NCBI GenBank assembly: GCA_019314525.1
Contig: JAFCZD010000006.1
Location: 1 to 33,725, forward strand
Length of the DNA: 33,725 nucleotides
Origin: Deltaproteobacteria bacterium
GTDB lineage: Bacteria > Myxococcota_A > Polyangia > GCA-2747355
Direction: 5' to 3'
Under the pieces are notes generated by a model. The model saw nothing but the letters and a program-made list of their open reading frames with translations. It did not search any database and was not told where the DNA came from. This document shows positions 25,786 through 33,725 of the stretch, in pieces (the first letter of the stretch is position 1; every line of letters begins with the position of its first letter). The position numbers and the translations under genes are program-made.

Positions 25786-27729
25786 CTACGGCAGTGAGCG
25801 ATGGAGGAGCATGCCGCGGGGACCCACAGCCCAGGCGTTGTTATCACGCACATGGAATGCGCTGATGGCGTCAAGCGAAAGGGAAGTCTCGGCGACCCAT
25901 TTTGTGCCCAGACGATAGTAGAGGCTGCCTAAACTGTCTGAGGCAAATAGATGCTCAGGTGAACCGCCAAGGGCCTTGCCCGAAAATCCAAGGACCTGGA
26001 CTGAGCCTCTCGCCGTTCCGTCGAATGCCCTCAGCAGGGTGCCTGACAAGACATAGATTTCGTTTGCATTGCGGCCAATGATGGCGGTGCTTCCAGGGCC
26101 AAAGTTTATACCCGGCAAGACTGACCAGCTCACACCGTCGTAGTGGGCGAGGTCACCATTCCAGTCGATGGCGTAGATATTCGAAGAACTCTCGCCCCAG
26201 ACGCCCTGGAAACTAAGAGTATCTGCCAGATCAACGCTCGTCCATGCTGTGCCATCGAAGTGCTCGATATGACCAAACTGACCCGCACCAACCACGTCTT
26301 CGCTGGTAGAGCTACACCAAATGTCGTTTAGGGCGACCGTAGAGCGGCGACTCGTCCAGGTCCCCGCAGGGCTTCGCTGATAGAGAGTGAACGCATCCAT
26401 CACCACCAGCCCTCCACCGGGTTGCCCACAGACACGCGACGGAAAACTCGGGAAGGTGTGAATGGATGAGAGGGCATCACCATTCCAGAGCAAAAGCTCC
26501 TGGAACGTCATGATGTAGACCTCTGTGGCTGAGCGCGCCCAAACGTCTGTGTACGAAGGTCCACCACCGCCAGCCTGCTGGCTGAAGGTCGCGCCCTGCT
26601 CAACGAAGATCGTGCCCGTAGAGCCTACAGCCAGCAGCGGCCCACCCGAAGGGCCCCAAATCCCGTAAACGGGGGAGGTCGAGCGTTGGGTGAACGTGGC
26701 GCCATCGTAGTGCAATACGCCGCCGCTCGTGGCGAAAGAAACGTCTGTGGCGCTACGGCCCCAGATCCCGTTGATACCATCTTGGGTCGTGTGCAGGGTT
26801 TGCCAGCTGCTGCCGTCGAAGCGAAGGATTTTTCCCGCTTCGGTGCCCGCGAAGAGCTGATCAGAGGTTGTGCCCCAAAGAGCATTGATCTGCTCTGTGG
26901 TACCGGAGTTCATCGCCTGCCAAGCACCATTCACCAGGCGAAGGATCACCCCGTTTTTGCCTGCGGCGAAGACATCCGAGGGGGCGAAGCCCCAGACGGC
27001 CTGGAGCGTGTCGTCGAGCTCTGGCTCCATCACCGACCAGCGACTGCCATCAAAGCGAGCAATCCAGCCCTTGATCCCCTCGGTGGAGCCTACGCTTCCC
27101 ACGGCGTAAAACGCGCTGCGGGAGTGGCCCCATAGCCCGTAGACCTGAGGAACATAGCCATCGCCAACAGTATCGTGGGACTGCCAGGTGCTGCCGTCGA
27201 AGTGAAGCAGCCCGCCCTTTCCGCCAACGAAGATGTCGCTGGCGGAAAAGCCCCAGACCGCACCGTAATCAGAGATAGTTTCGCCAGGCGCCACACCCGA
27301 GGCCACAACCTCCCAACGCACGCCGTCGAAATGCATGATGGTCTTCGAGCGACCCACGGCATACACATCATCGCTGCTGCTCCCCCAGACGGCAGTTAGT
27401 GTGTTCCCCTGGGGTTCGGGCAGCACCCAACACCACCCCTCGGCGGTGCATGAAGTGGGGCTGAAGGAAGGTGGGCCCAAGAGATCGGGTGCTACATCGG
27501 TGGGTGCATCAGTGGCTGCATCGGTGGCTGCATCGGTGGCTGCATCGGTGAGTTGATCGGCGATGATGGCATCAGCGGCAGTGTCCCATGGGGAGCCGCC
27601 GTCGAACACCATGCTGTCTATGGGGATCGCGGTCGCATCGCTCGTGGATCCCGACGAGACGAATCGCGCGCAACCCGCAGACAAGGCGACGCTGAGCGCA
27701 AACAAGAGCGGCCATTTCATCAACTGCAT
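25786..27729 (-). CDS. beta-propeller lipoprotein with WG/DGxxW repeats
   Basis: This 647-residue lipoprotein has lipobox LSAGC (CARFVSSG). An Asp/Thr/Ala-rich linker of about 60 residues follows, including several TDAA units, then CTAEGWCW. Ten or more repeats of about 45 residues make up the rest, with the pattern (V/I)WG-(S/F)(S/A)xxD(V/I)(F/Y)AVG..G..(L/I)xHFDGxxW, which predicts one or two beta-propellers. Such proteins are common in Myxococcota and probably bind ligands or proteins at the cell surface; no catalytic residues are evident. The start is ATG 27729 or ATG 27720. It is divergent from the FlgO-like lipoprotein gene and converges on the truncated ATPase gene. Confidence 0.88.
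   Translation of the reverse strand: MQLMKWPLLFALSVALSAGCARFVSSGSTSDATAIPIDSMVFDGGSPWDTAADAIIADQLTDAATDAATDAATDAPTDVAPDLLGPPSFSPTSCTAEGWCWVLPEPQGNTLTAVWGSSSDDVYAVGRSKTIMHFDGVRWEVVASGVAPGETISDYGAVWGFSASDIFVGGKGGLLHFDGSTWQSHDTVGDGYVPQVYGLWGHSRSAFYAVGSVGSTEGIKGWIARFDGSRWSVMEPELDDTLQAVWGFAPSDVFAAGKNGVILRLVNGAWQAMNSGTTEQINALWGTTSDQLFAGTEAGKILRFDGSSWQTLHTTQDGINGIWGRSATDVSFATSGGVLHYDGATFTQRSTSPVYGIWGPSGGPLLAVGSTGTIFVEQGATFSQQAGGGGPSYTDVWARSATEVYIMTFQELLLWNGDALSSIHTFPSFPSRVCGQPGGGLVVMDAFTLYQRSPAGTWTSRRSTVALNDIWCSSTSEDVVGAGQFGHIEHFDGTAWTSVDLADTLSFQGVWGESSSNIYAIDWNGDLAHYDGVSWSVLPGINFGPGSTAIIGRNANEIYVLSGTLLRAFDGTARGSVQVLGFSGKALGGSPEHLFASDSLGSLYYRLGTKWVAETSLSLDAISAFHVRDNNAWAVGPRGMLLHRSLP
27496..27552. 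repeat. 12-bp tandem repeat encoding the lipoprotein linker
   Basis: The plus-strand unit GGCTGCATCGGT is repeated about four times, with degenerate copies at the ends. It encodes the TDAA units of the linker behind the lipoprotein anchor. The period is a multiple of three, so copy-number changes lengthen or shorten the linker without breaking the frame. Confidence 0.8.
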
Positions 27730-27907
27730 GCACCCACTCTACCAACGACGCGTGAAACCTGCACGGTGAGCTCTGTGAGGGGGTGCACGACCGATTGTAG
27801 CAAGCACAGCCTGCGAAGGTGCCGTTGCCTCGATGACCACGACCTCCGTCTGCATCGGAGTGGTAACCTCGCATTGCTAAAACGAGACCTATTGGGTAGA
27901 TCGGTCG

Positions 27908-27932
27908 CACCCGCTGAGTAATACAGCGGGTG
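27908..27932 (+). promoter_or_regulatory. perfect 9-bp inverted repeat just before the ribosome binding site
   Basis: CACCCGCTG (27908-27916), a 7-base loop and CAGCGGGTG (27924-27932) form a perfect stem ending 2 bp before AAGGAG (27935-27940) of the lipoprotein gene. It lacks a following T-tract, so it is not a classical terminator. It may be a dimeric repressor operator or an RNA hairpin affecting translation or mRNA 5' stability. Confidence 0.55.
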
Positions 27933-27947
27933 ACAAGGAGTTTGACG

Positions 27948-28937
27948 ATGAAGCCCACTGCACATTGGCGCGCCTTGTTGGCGCTAGTGGCGTTGTTCCC
28001 CATAGCCTCTGGCTGCATGACCATTCGGCATGAAAAGGTCGCGTCGACCCTGGCGGTGTCCACCACTCCAGCGAACGCCTGGGTCTGGACCAAGAACACC
28101 GAAGGCAAGCAAATGGTTGGGCGCGCGCCGACCGATGTACGGGTGGAGACATCGGTGGCCAGGTATCACTCCCGGCGTTGGCTCACTTGGGGCAGCGCTG
28201 TTGTGGGTGCCGTGCTGACCATCGTGGGGGTCTCAATGGCAAGCTCATCGAAGAGCGATGACTACACCGTAGATACCACTCCCATCCTCCTCGGGACAGG
28301 GGGCGCGAGCTTGGCGCTCTATGGCCTCATGTTCGGTATCATGGGGGAGGCCAAGCATGGAGACCGTGTGGGGGAGGCTCCCACGGTGCAGGTTGGCGCC
28401 TCGCTCTCTGGGCACGAAGATGCTTGGGCCAGCTTCGCCTTGCCCGCTGAAAAGAAGACCCTCGCTCTGCGACTCACGCCAAGCGGAAGGGGTCCCATCT
28501 CGGCGCCAGCGCTCAAGACCCTAGGTGATCGACCTATCGTCGCCGTCTTCGACATCGAAGATCAGGCACGAGCGCTGAAAAGCGGAGTGGCCGATCAACT
28601 AACAGAGTATCTTTCGACCCAGGTGGCGGCGGTGGCAAACCTGCGCGTCATCCCGCGTTCCCAGCTCCGCACACGCCTTTCACAACAGAAAAAGCGCAGC
28701 TACAAGAATTGCTACGACCAGGCCTGTCAGATCGAGCTTGGTCGAGCCCTCGCTGCACATCACTCCCTCGCCACCAAGATCCTCCGCGTGGGTGACACAT
28801 GCGCCATCACCTCAGTGCTCTACGATCTGAAGAGCGAGACCAGCCTCATGGCCGCCAGTGCGGAAACGAACTGCTCGGTCAACGGCATGATGGCGGGAGT
28901 CCGGACAATCGCTTCCCAACTCGCGAGCAAGCGTTAG
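27948..28937 (+). CDS. lipoprotein with FlgO/CsgG-like C-terminal domain
   Basis: ATG 27948 has AAGGAG at 7 bp and opens a 329-residue protein with lipobox IASGC. After a PEGA-like strand region (LAVSTTPANAWVWTKN...) come two hydrophobic helices (about 67-85 and 98-116), then a linker. The C-terminal alpha/beta domain (about 195-325) contains PIVAVFDIEDQARALKSGVA, LRVIPRSQLRTRL, SYKNCYDQACQIELGRAL and TKILRVGDTCAITSVLYDL. This domain is typical of Myxococcota envelope proteins and related to the FlgO/TolB-N/CsgG fold; the conserved Cys pair may form a disulphide. A link to the neighbouring propeller lipoproteins is suggested only by position. Its substrate or partner is unknown. Confidence 0.8.
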   Translation: MKPTAHWRALLALVALFPIASGCMTIRHEKVASTLAVSTTPANAWVWTKNTEGKQMVGRAPTDVRVETSVARYHSRRWLTWGSAVVGAVLTIVGVSMASSSKSDDYTVDTTPILLGTGGASLALYGLMFGIMGEAKHGDRVGEAPTVQVGASLSGHEDAWASFALPAEKKTLALRLTPSGRGPISAPALKTLGDRPIVAVFDIEDQARALKSGVADQLTEYLSTQVAAVANLRVIPRSQLRTRLSQQKKRSYKNCYDQACQIELGRALAAHHSLATKILRVGDTCAITSVLYDLKSETSLMAASAETNCSVNGMMAGVRTIASQLASKR

Positions 28938-29000
28938 CTGACCAAGGGTACCGATATCGGGCGAAGATTAGCGCGCATTTCAAGGTTGCTCTGGTCACCC

Positions 29001-30578
29001 TCACAGCCCCACCCGTCGTAACAAGAACCCATCCAGGTCGGCCTCTGCCGACGCCCTAAGCGCACCACCAAAATAAAGGGGCTCATCAAAATCGCCGGTG
29101 ATGGTGACGACGTCTGGGGCGGCGATAGCGATGCTGGCCCCGAGGGCGCCACCGTAAATCTGCGACCAGCGATGCGTGCCTGTTCCGTCGTAGCTCACAA
29201 CATAGACGCCCCCGTTGACGCCAGGAGGGTCGCGAAGACCTCCTCCGAAATCAGCGCCTGGGCCTGTGGAGCCAGTAACGTAGACGTTTCCACCAGACAC
29301 ACAGACGTCATGCCCCTCACTCTCACCACCCACAGGGCCAAGAGCCTTGGACCAAACGTGGGCCCCCCCAGTACTCAGACGAGCAAGGTAGGCGTTCACC
29401 GCGCCGCCTGCTGGCAAGCTTCCCCCACCGAAGTTGACACCAAAGGATCCATAGCTGCCCGTAATATAGACATCCCCTGCCGCGTCGATATCGATCTCGC
29501 CTGGCACCAAGGATTGACTCTTCGCAAACCCCTTGGACCAAAGATGTGCCCCATTGCTGCTGCTGTAGACCCCTACGAAGAGATCTGTACCGCCGAAGCC
29601 CACCAGTTCCGCTCCGCCGACGTTGCCCGTCGCGGGACCGTCACCGATCACGCTGAATTGCCCGTGAACGGCCAGTCGTCCGTTGCTCACAGCCAAAGCA
29701 CGCGGGCGATCTTGATCTGTGCCGCCAAAGCTCTTGGACCATTGATGCTGACCGCTCTCGTCAAAGGCGGCGAGGAACATATCCCATGCCCCCGCTAGGG
29801 GGAGGAGGTTGCCACCCAAACTCATAGGCCACCCAAACTCTCCGGTGATATAGACCGTGTCACTCGCGTCCACTGCAACCCCGTAAGCCACATCGATTCC
29901 ACCCGCTGCACCAAAAGCATGTGACCAGCGATGAACACCAGCGCTCGTGAAGCTCGCGATGAAGATGTCCCACGAACCCACCAGGACATCGCCCCCAAAA
30001 TTGATGGTGTCTTTGAATTGCCCCACCAAATAGGCATTGCCATGAGAGTCTACGGCGAGGCCTTGTACCAAAGAGGGCGCTCCATCGCTGACGAAAGCCT
30101 TCGCCCAGCGCAAGGCTCCGGCGGCGTCGAAGCTCGCGAGATAGATGTCATAGAGCCTCACCACGGTAGATAGCTGGCTTCCACCGATCGTCGTTTGCAC
30201 CCTATACTCGCCCGCCACATAAATATTGCCAGCACCATCAACGGCCACGCAGCGCCCGTGCACAAAGGAGGGTCCCGGAAAGGTCTTCAGCCAAGAGGTG
30301 CCCGTGGGCAAGGAGGTCTGATCTGTGGCGGTGTCAAAGGACGCGACACCCTCTGACGGTGCATCGCCTGCGTCGGTGAGCGTGACATCCGCGATGGTTC
30401 CATCCAACGATCCCTCTGAGGCGTGACCTCCATCCGAAGCATCGGTGAAGGTGAGCCCGTCAAGAGGGGAGGTCCCGCCATCGACGACGGTATCTGCACT
30501 GAAACCCACGCGAGCACAGCCCACAGAGAGCAGCAGTATGATAGCGAATGGGAACTGAGTCACCGCTGCCACCATCAT
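29001..30578 (-). CDS. SBBP-type beta-propeller lipoprotein
   Basis: This 525-residue lipoprotein has lipobox SVGC (CARVGFSAD) and an Asp/Gly/Ser-rich linker of about 75 residues. Eight or more repeats of roughly 50 residues follow with the SBBP signature: VDGAGNIYVAGEY, DIYLASFDAAGALRWAKAF, VDSHGNAYLVGQF, DIFIASFTSAGVHRWSHAFG and so on. This predicts a propeller on the cell surface. It shares the CAR start and linker style with the lipoprotein at 25786 but has a different repeat type. Two ATG codons (30578, 30575) and a GTG a few codons on are possible starts; no strong ribosome binding site separates them. It lies 169 bp after an RND gene on the same strand. Confidence 0.88.
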   Translation of the reverse strand: MMVAAVTQFPFAIILLLSVGCARVGFSADTVVDGGTSPLDGLTFTDASDGGHASEGSLDGTIADVTLTDAGDAPSEGVASFDTATDQTSLPTGTSWLKTFPGPSFVHGRCVAVDGAGNIYVAGEYRVQTTIGGSQLSTVVRLYDIYLASFDAAGALRWAKAFVSDGAPSLVQGLAVDSHGNAYLVGQFKDTINFGGDVLVGSWDIFIASFTSAGVHRWSHAFGAAGGIDVAYGVAVDASDTVYITGEFGWPMSLGGNLLPLAGAWDMFLAAFDESGQHQWSKSFGGTDQDRPRALAVSNGRLAVHGQFSVIGDGPATGNVGGAELVGFGGTDLFVGVYSSSNGAHLWSKGFAKSQSLVPGEIDIDAAGDVYITGSYGSFGVNFGGGSLPAGGAVNAYLARLSTGGAHVWSKALGPVGGESEGHDVCVSGGNVYVTGSTGPGADFGGGLRDPPGVNGGVYVVSYDGTGTHRWSQIYGGALGASIAIAAPDVVTITGDFDEPLYFGGALRASAEADLDGFLLRRVGL

Positions 30579-30750
30579 CAAACTTCAGTGAGAGATATTG
30601 AAACAATGGTATCACAACGTGATGAGAACGGGTCGTTTGTGTTCACAGCTCGAGTGGGCTGTGGAGTTGTTGATGGAGCGGCAGGATGAGGGTGCAGGGT
30701 GAGCTGATTCATCCAGGAGCTGTGGAGTGGCTGAGCTAAGCTGACCGAGC

Positions 30751-33552
30751 CTAGCGCCGGCGCAAGATCGCCAAGAGCGCGGGTAGCAGCACTGTCGCCG
30801 TGAGAAGACAGCACCCCACGCCCACCAAGAGCACCACGCCCAAAGAGGAGGCGCCACGGTGGTTGGCGAGCACCAAAGAGCCAAAGCCCACCATCGTGGT
30901 CAACGCTGAGAGCAGCACCGCCAGCCCTGTTTGGCGCACCACGGGGGCCACGTCATGTTCCCCCTCCTGGCGAAAGCGGTGCAGGATGTGCACCCCTGAC
31001 GCGACGCCGATGCCAATGACCAGCGGGAAGCCGATGATGTTGGCGAAGTTATAGGACATGCCCATCACGCCGATGGCGCCCCAGGTCCAGCTCAGCCCCA
31101 CGAGCACAGGGAAGGCGGCCAGCAGCGTGTAGCGCACGCTGCGAAAGTCACCAAAGAGAAAGAGCAACAACACCACGCTCGTGACCATGGCCGCGGTATG
31201 AAACCCTCGCTTGATGATCAGGCTCGCTGTCCAATGCGTCACGGGCCACCCCGTGGCCTCGGGATCGATGCTTTGCAGCTGGTCGACAAAACGCGGCAAG
31301 AAGCCCGGCTCCCAAACCCAGCGGCTGGGATAGATGTAAAGTGCGAAGCTGCCTTGGTGATAGAGGCGCTCGCCCAGAGCAGGCGGCAGCGCCGCCACCA
31401 TCTTCTCAGCCGTCAACTCCCCGCCCTTGGACGCCTGGTCCAGCGCGGAGAGCCCCTCACGTAAAAGCTTCAGCGCCTGATCTTGCAGGGGCGCTAGCCG
31501 GGCACGCACCTGTGCTTGAGGGGTGTCCTTGAGGGCGCCCATGAAACGCTTCAAGGCGACAATGGGCGCGTCCAAAAGGGCTTGGGCAGCGCTCTTCTTC
31601 GCGCTCTTGGCTTCGAAGCGCGCGTCCTGCAGGTTGTCGAGCAGCTGCTGCACGCCCGCGCCCAAAGCGTTCACGTCTAGCCCCGTGGGCATAGAAGCAG
31701 GGCGACTGCCAGGCGCCGCAAAGAGCGGCTTCAGCTTGCGCAACAACGCGAGCTTGCGCGGCTGATCTTCAGGCAGGTAGTTGGCCAAGCTCTCCACGCG
31801 ACCCACCGTCGAGAGCGCGGCCACGCGCTTGGCCTTGGCGCGCGCCTGCACGAGGTTTTCCGCGCGCATGGCCGCCACCTCACCTGAGTAGTCGGTGCGC
31901 TGGGCCAAATCCACCATGGCCTCCACCGCGGGTGCTTGCGCGGGCAAGAGGTCGAGGTAGTTGTGGGACCATTGAATCGACTGGCCACGCCAGATCATCA
32001 ACGCCGTGATCAAGAGCCCAAAGCCCACCAAGAGCACCCTGCGCCCTTGCACAAAGTTCGCGATCCCTGCCCCAGCGCCCGCGTGTCGCTGGGGCGGAGG
32101 CACCTGAAACCAGGCCAGCTTGGGGTGAGAGAGCAGCGCGGTGCCCATGGTCAACGCCAACAAGAGCGCAAAGAGCACAGAGATGGCGGTGATCACGCCG
32201 AGCTCAACGAACCCTTGGAACTCGCTCGCGGCCATGGCCGCGAAAGCTGCCGCTGTGGTCAGCCCACCGGTGACCATACCAGGCCCAGCCCCGAGCAACG
32301 CATCTCGAGCTGCCTCCTGTGCGTTGCGTCCCGCGTAGCGCGCTTCGTTGAAGCGCGAGAGCAGGTGAATCGAAAAATCGATGCCAAGGCCAAGGGCGGT
32401 GGGAAGAAAGGCCGAGGTGGCGAGGTTGAGCCCCCCATAGGTGAAGCGCACCACCGCTAAGGTGGCGATGAGCGACACCGCCAAAGGGATGAAACCCAAG
32501 AGCCCCTGGCGCAGCGAACGAAAGCCAAACATGAAGATCGCCAGCACGCCCAGGGCTGCCACCGTCGAGGTGAGCTTGAGGTCGCGCGAGAGGGTGATCT
32601 TCTCGGCGTGAATCAGCGCTGGGAGGCCTGTGAGCCGCACGCGCAGCGGCTCTCGCCCCGCTTTGTTACCAACGCCCTTGCTCTCTTGTTGGACCACACG
32701 ATCCACCGTGGCCTGTACATACTGCACAAAGGGCACCACCACGTTGGGATCGTCGGAGCCGTTATGGGGACGAATAATCGCCAAGTGCATGTGCTTGTCT
32801 TTGGAGACGAAGTAGCCCTGGGCGTCGAGCCCACCGCGGCTCGTCCACTCCTTGGCCCCCTCTCCCACGGCCTGCACCACCGCCTCGAGGAAGGGCCGCT
32901 GAGCAGCGTGGGTGTCTGCGGTCCGCGTGCTCAGCGCGTCGATGACACGCGCCACCATCGCCATGGCCTTCTGCGCGGTCTTCAGCGCCTCTCCCGTGGG
33001 CTCAGCCTCCTCACCTCGACGCTCGACCTCCTCGGCAACCGCCAGGAAGAGATCACCAAGGCTGGTGATGCGCTGCAAGCGCGCCAAGGAGAGGCCTGCA
33101 TCTTGGGAGAGCTGATGCACCAGCTGTGAGAGGGCCTCAGGCGGCAAAAAGAGCGGCGCGTACACACGCAGCGCCGCGAAATCTACCCGCGCCAACACGT
33201 CCTTGACGCACGCCTCTGCCTTGGGCGGCCCATCGAGGCGGCAGCCTGCTCCCTCACCTTTGGGCCCTGGAAGCTCGTCAGCGAGGCGCCCCAGCACGCG
33301 TCGTCGAAGGGCAGCGTCGCCCCCCTCCACCAACGCAAAGAGCAGGTCCGGCGAGCCAAACTCCTCCATGAATCCGCGGAAGCGCTTCCATTGGGGCGCG
33401 TCCTGATCGAAGAGCGCTTGATGCCCCGCCTGCACCTCAAGCCCCGACGCCGGCCAAATGGCCAGCGTGCCCAGGATCAGCGCAGCGACGATCACCCGCC
33501 TTGGCGCGGCGATCACAGCATCAGCGAGGTGTCTTAGCAGGCGTTCACGCAT
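30751..33552 (-). CDS. RND/MMPL-family permease (HAE3-like), copy C
   Basis: This 933-residue inner-membrane permease has the full RND duplication. There is an N-terminal helix (APRRVIVAALILGTLAIWPA), a first periplasmic loop with a Cys pair (CRLDGPPKAEAC), a helix block with GLGIDFSIHLLSRFNEARY, a second loop, and a second block ending GIGVASGVHILHRFRQEGE. The second motif has Ala/Ser where copy A has an acid, so only the first half keeps the helix-4/10 acidic residue, the reverse of copy B. Family members export hopanoids, lipids or other hydrophobic compounds. No partner gene adjoins it; a propeller lipoprotein gene follows at 169 bp. ATG 33552 is the start. Confidence 0.92.
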   Translation of the reverse strand: MRERLLRHLADAVIAAPRRVIVAALILGTLAIWPASGLEVQAGHQALFDQDAPQWKRFRGFMEEFGSPDLLFALVEGGDAALRRRVLGRLADELPGPKGEGAGCRLDGPPKAEACVKDVLARVDFAALRVYAPLFLPPEALSQLVHQLSQDAGLSLARLQRITSLGDLFLAVAEEVERRGEEAEPTGEALKTAQKAMAMVARVIDALSTRTADTHAAQRPFLEAVVQAVGEGAKEWTSRGGLDAQGYFVSKDKHMHLAIIRPHNGSDDPNVVVPFVQYVQATVDRVVQQESKGVGNKAGREPLRVRLTGLPALIHAEKITLSRDLKLTSTVAALGVLAIFMFGFRSLRQGLLGFIPLAVSLIATLAVVRFTYGGLNLATSAFLPTALGLGIDFSIHLLSRFNEARYAGRNAQEAARDALLGAGPGMVTGGLTTAAAFAAMAASEFQGFVELGVITAISVLFALLLALTMGTALLSHPKLAWFQVPPPQRHAGAGAGIANFVQGRRVLLVGFGLLITALMIWRGQSIQWSHNYLDLLPAQAPAVEAMVDLAQRTDYSGEVAAMRAENLVQARAKAKRVAALSTVGRVESLANYLPEDQPRKLALLRKLKPLFAAPGSRPASMPTGLDVNALGAGVQQLLDNLQDARFEAKSAKKSAAQALLDAPIVALKRFMGALKDTPQAQVRARLAPLQDQALKLLREGLSALDQASKGGELTAEKMVAALPPALGERLYHQGSFALYIYPSRWVWEPGFLPRFVDQLQSIDPEATGWPVTHWTASLIIKRGFHTAAMVTSVVLLLFLFGDFRSVRYTLLAAFPVLVGLSWTWGAIGVMGMSYNFANIIGFPLVIGIGVASGVHILHRFRQEGEHDVAPVVRQTGLAVLLSALTTMVGFGSLVLANHRGASSLGVVLLVGVGCCLLTATVLLPALLAILRRR

Positions 33553-33625
33553 GGTGGCGGCAGGATAGTGTCAAGGTTGGCACTGAGCAACTTGTACCAC
33601 ATCACACACCACGGCCCGCTCAGAC

Positions 33626-33670
33626 TTGATCCATGACTAGGTCGGGTCATAATATAAACTAGGTATGACT
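33626..33670 (+). promoter_or_regulatory. likely promoter and operator of the antitoxin gene
   Basis: TTGATC (33626-33631) and CATAAT (33648-33653) are spaced by 16 bp and could serve as -35 and -10 boxes; TATAAA at 33653-33658 is an alternative -10. The sequences ATGACTA and ACTAGGT each occur twice around the -10 (33633-33670). Such repeats would suit autoregulation by a Phd/YefM antitoxin. Confidence 0.4.
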
Positions 33671-33681
33671 AAGGAGATGGG

Positions 33682-33725
33682 ATGATCATCAACATCCATG
33701 AGGCAAAAACCCATTTGTCGAAGAT
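33682..33725 (+). CDS. Phd/YefM-family antitoxin (partial, right edge)
   Basis: Only 14 codons are in the window, but MIINIHEAKTHLSK is the characteristic N-terminus of the Phd/YefM family (prevent-host-death antitoxins). A strong ribosome binding site AAGGAG lies at 33671-33676, 5 bp before ATG. Family members bind their own promoter and neutralise a Doc-, RelE- or PIN-type toxin that normally follows directly. The toxin would be just beyond the right edge. It is divergent from RND copy C. Confidence 0.75.
   Translation, partial: MIINIHEAKTHLSK

Overview
This 33.7 kb, GC-rich window looks like a chromosomal segment of a deltaproteobacterial or Myxococcota-type bacterium. The indications are a Ser/Thr protein kinase beside a histidine kinase, many lipoproteins with Asp/Thr-rich linkers followed by beta-propeller repeats, a Geobacter-type cytochrome with CxxCH and CxxxxCH motifs, three large RND/MMPL permeases, and a membrane-anchored STAND NTPase. 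The lineage is an inference from these families; no rRNA or tRNA gene was found.

Region 1 (1-5062, minus strand): an RND/MMPL permease, then a Ser/Thr kinase, then a PAS histidine kinase cut by the left edge, in one likely operon. The kinase's 3' end appears frameshifted. Region 2 (5063-8219, plus): a 418-bp leader containing an 8-codon ORF with a strong ribosome binding site and nested inverted repeats, then a 912-residue multihaem lipoprotein built from tandem 218-220-residue repeats. Region 3 (8266-14994, minus): a TPR lipoprotein, a second RND permease, a LolA-like periplasmic protein translationally coupled to it, a DUF1302-like outer-membrane barrel and a small two-helix membrane protein. 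Together these would form a route from inner membrane to outer membrane for a hydrophobic substrate.

Region 4 (15065-16855, plus): a HupE/UreJ_2-type membrane protein and a small lipoprotein. Region 5 (16886-22115): a soluble TPR protein divergent from a large STAND NTPase with one membrane helix and a long HEAT-repeat tail. Region 6 (22270-25694, plus): a barrel protein with a FlgO/CsgG-like N-terminus, a small lipoprotein, an orphan PhnD-like binding protein, a cluster of REP-like hairpin repeats, and a 5'-truncated RecG-like ATP-binding gene.

Region 7 (25786-33552): two beta-propeller lipoproteins on the minus strand flanking a plus-strand FlgO/CsgG-like lipoprotein, then a third RND permease. 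At the right edge (33682 onward) a Phd/YefM-type antitoxin begins. The most notable signals are the large mixed-motif cytochrome with its leader ORF, the complete RND/LolA-like/barrel/TPR cluster, complementary loss of intramembrane acidic residues among the three RND proteins, the STAND-TM-HEAT protein, and the truncation beside the repeat cluster.
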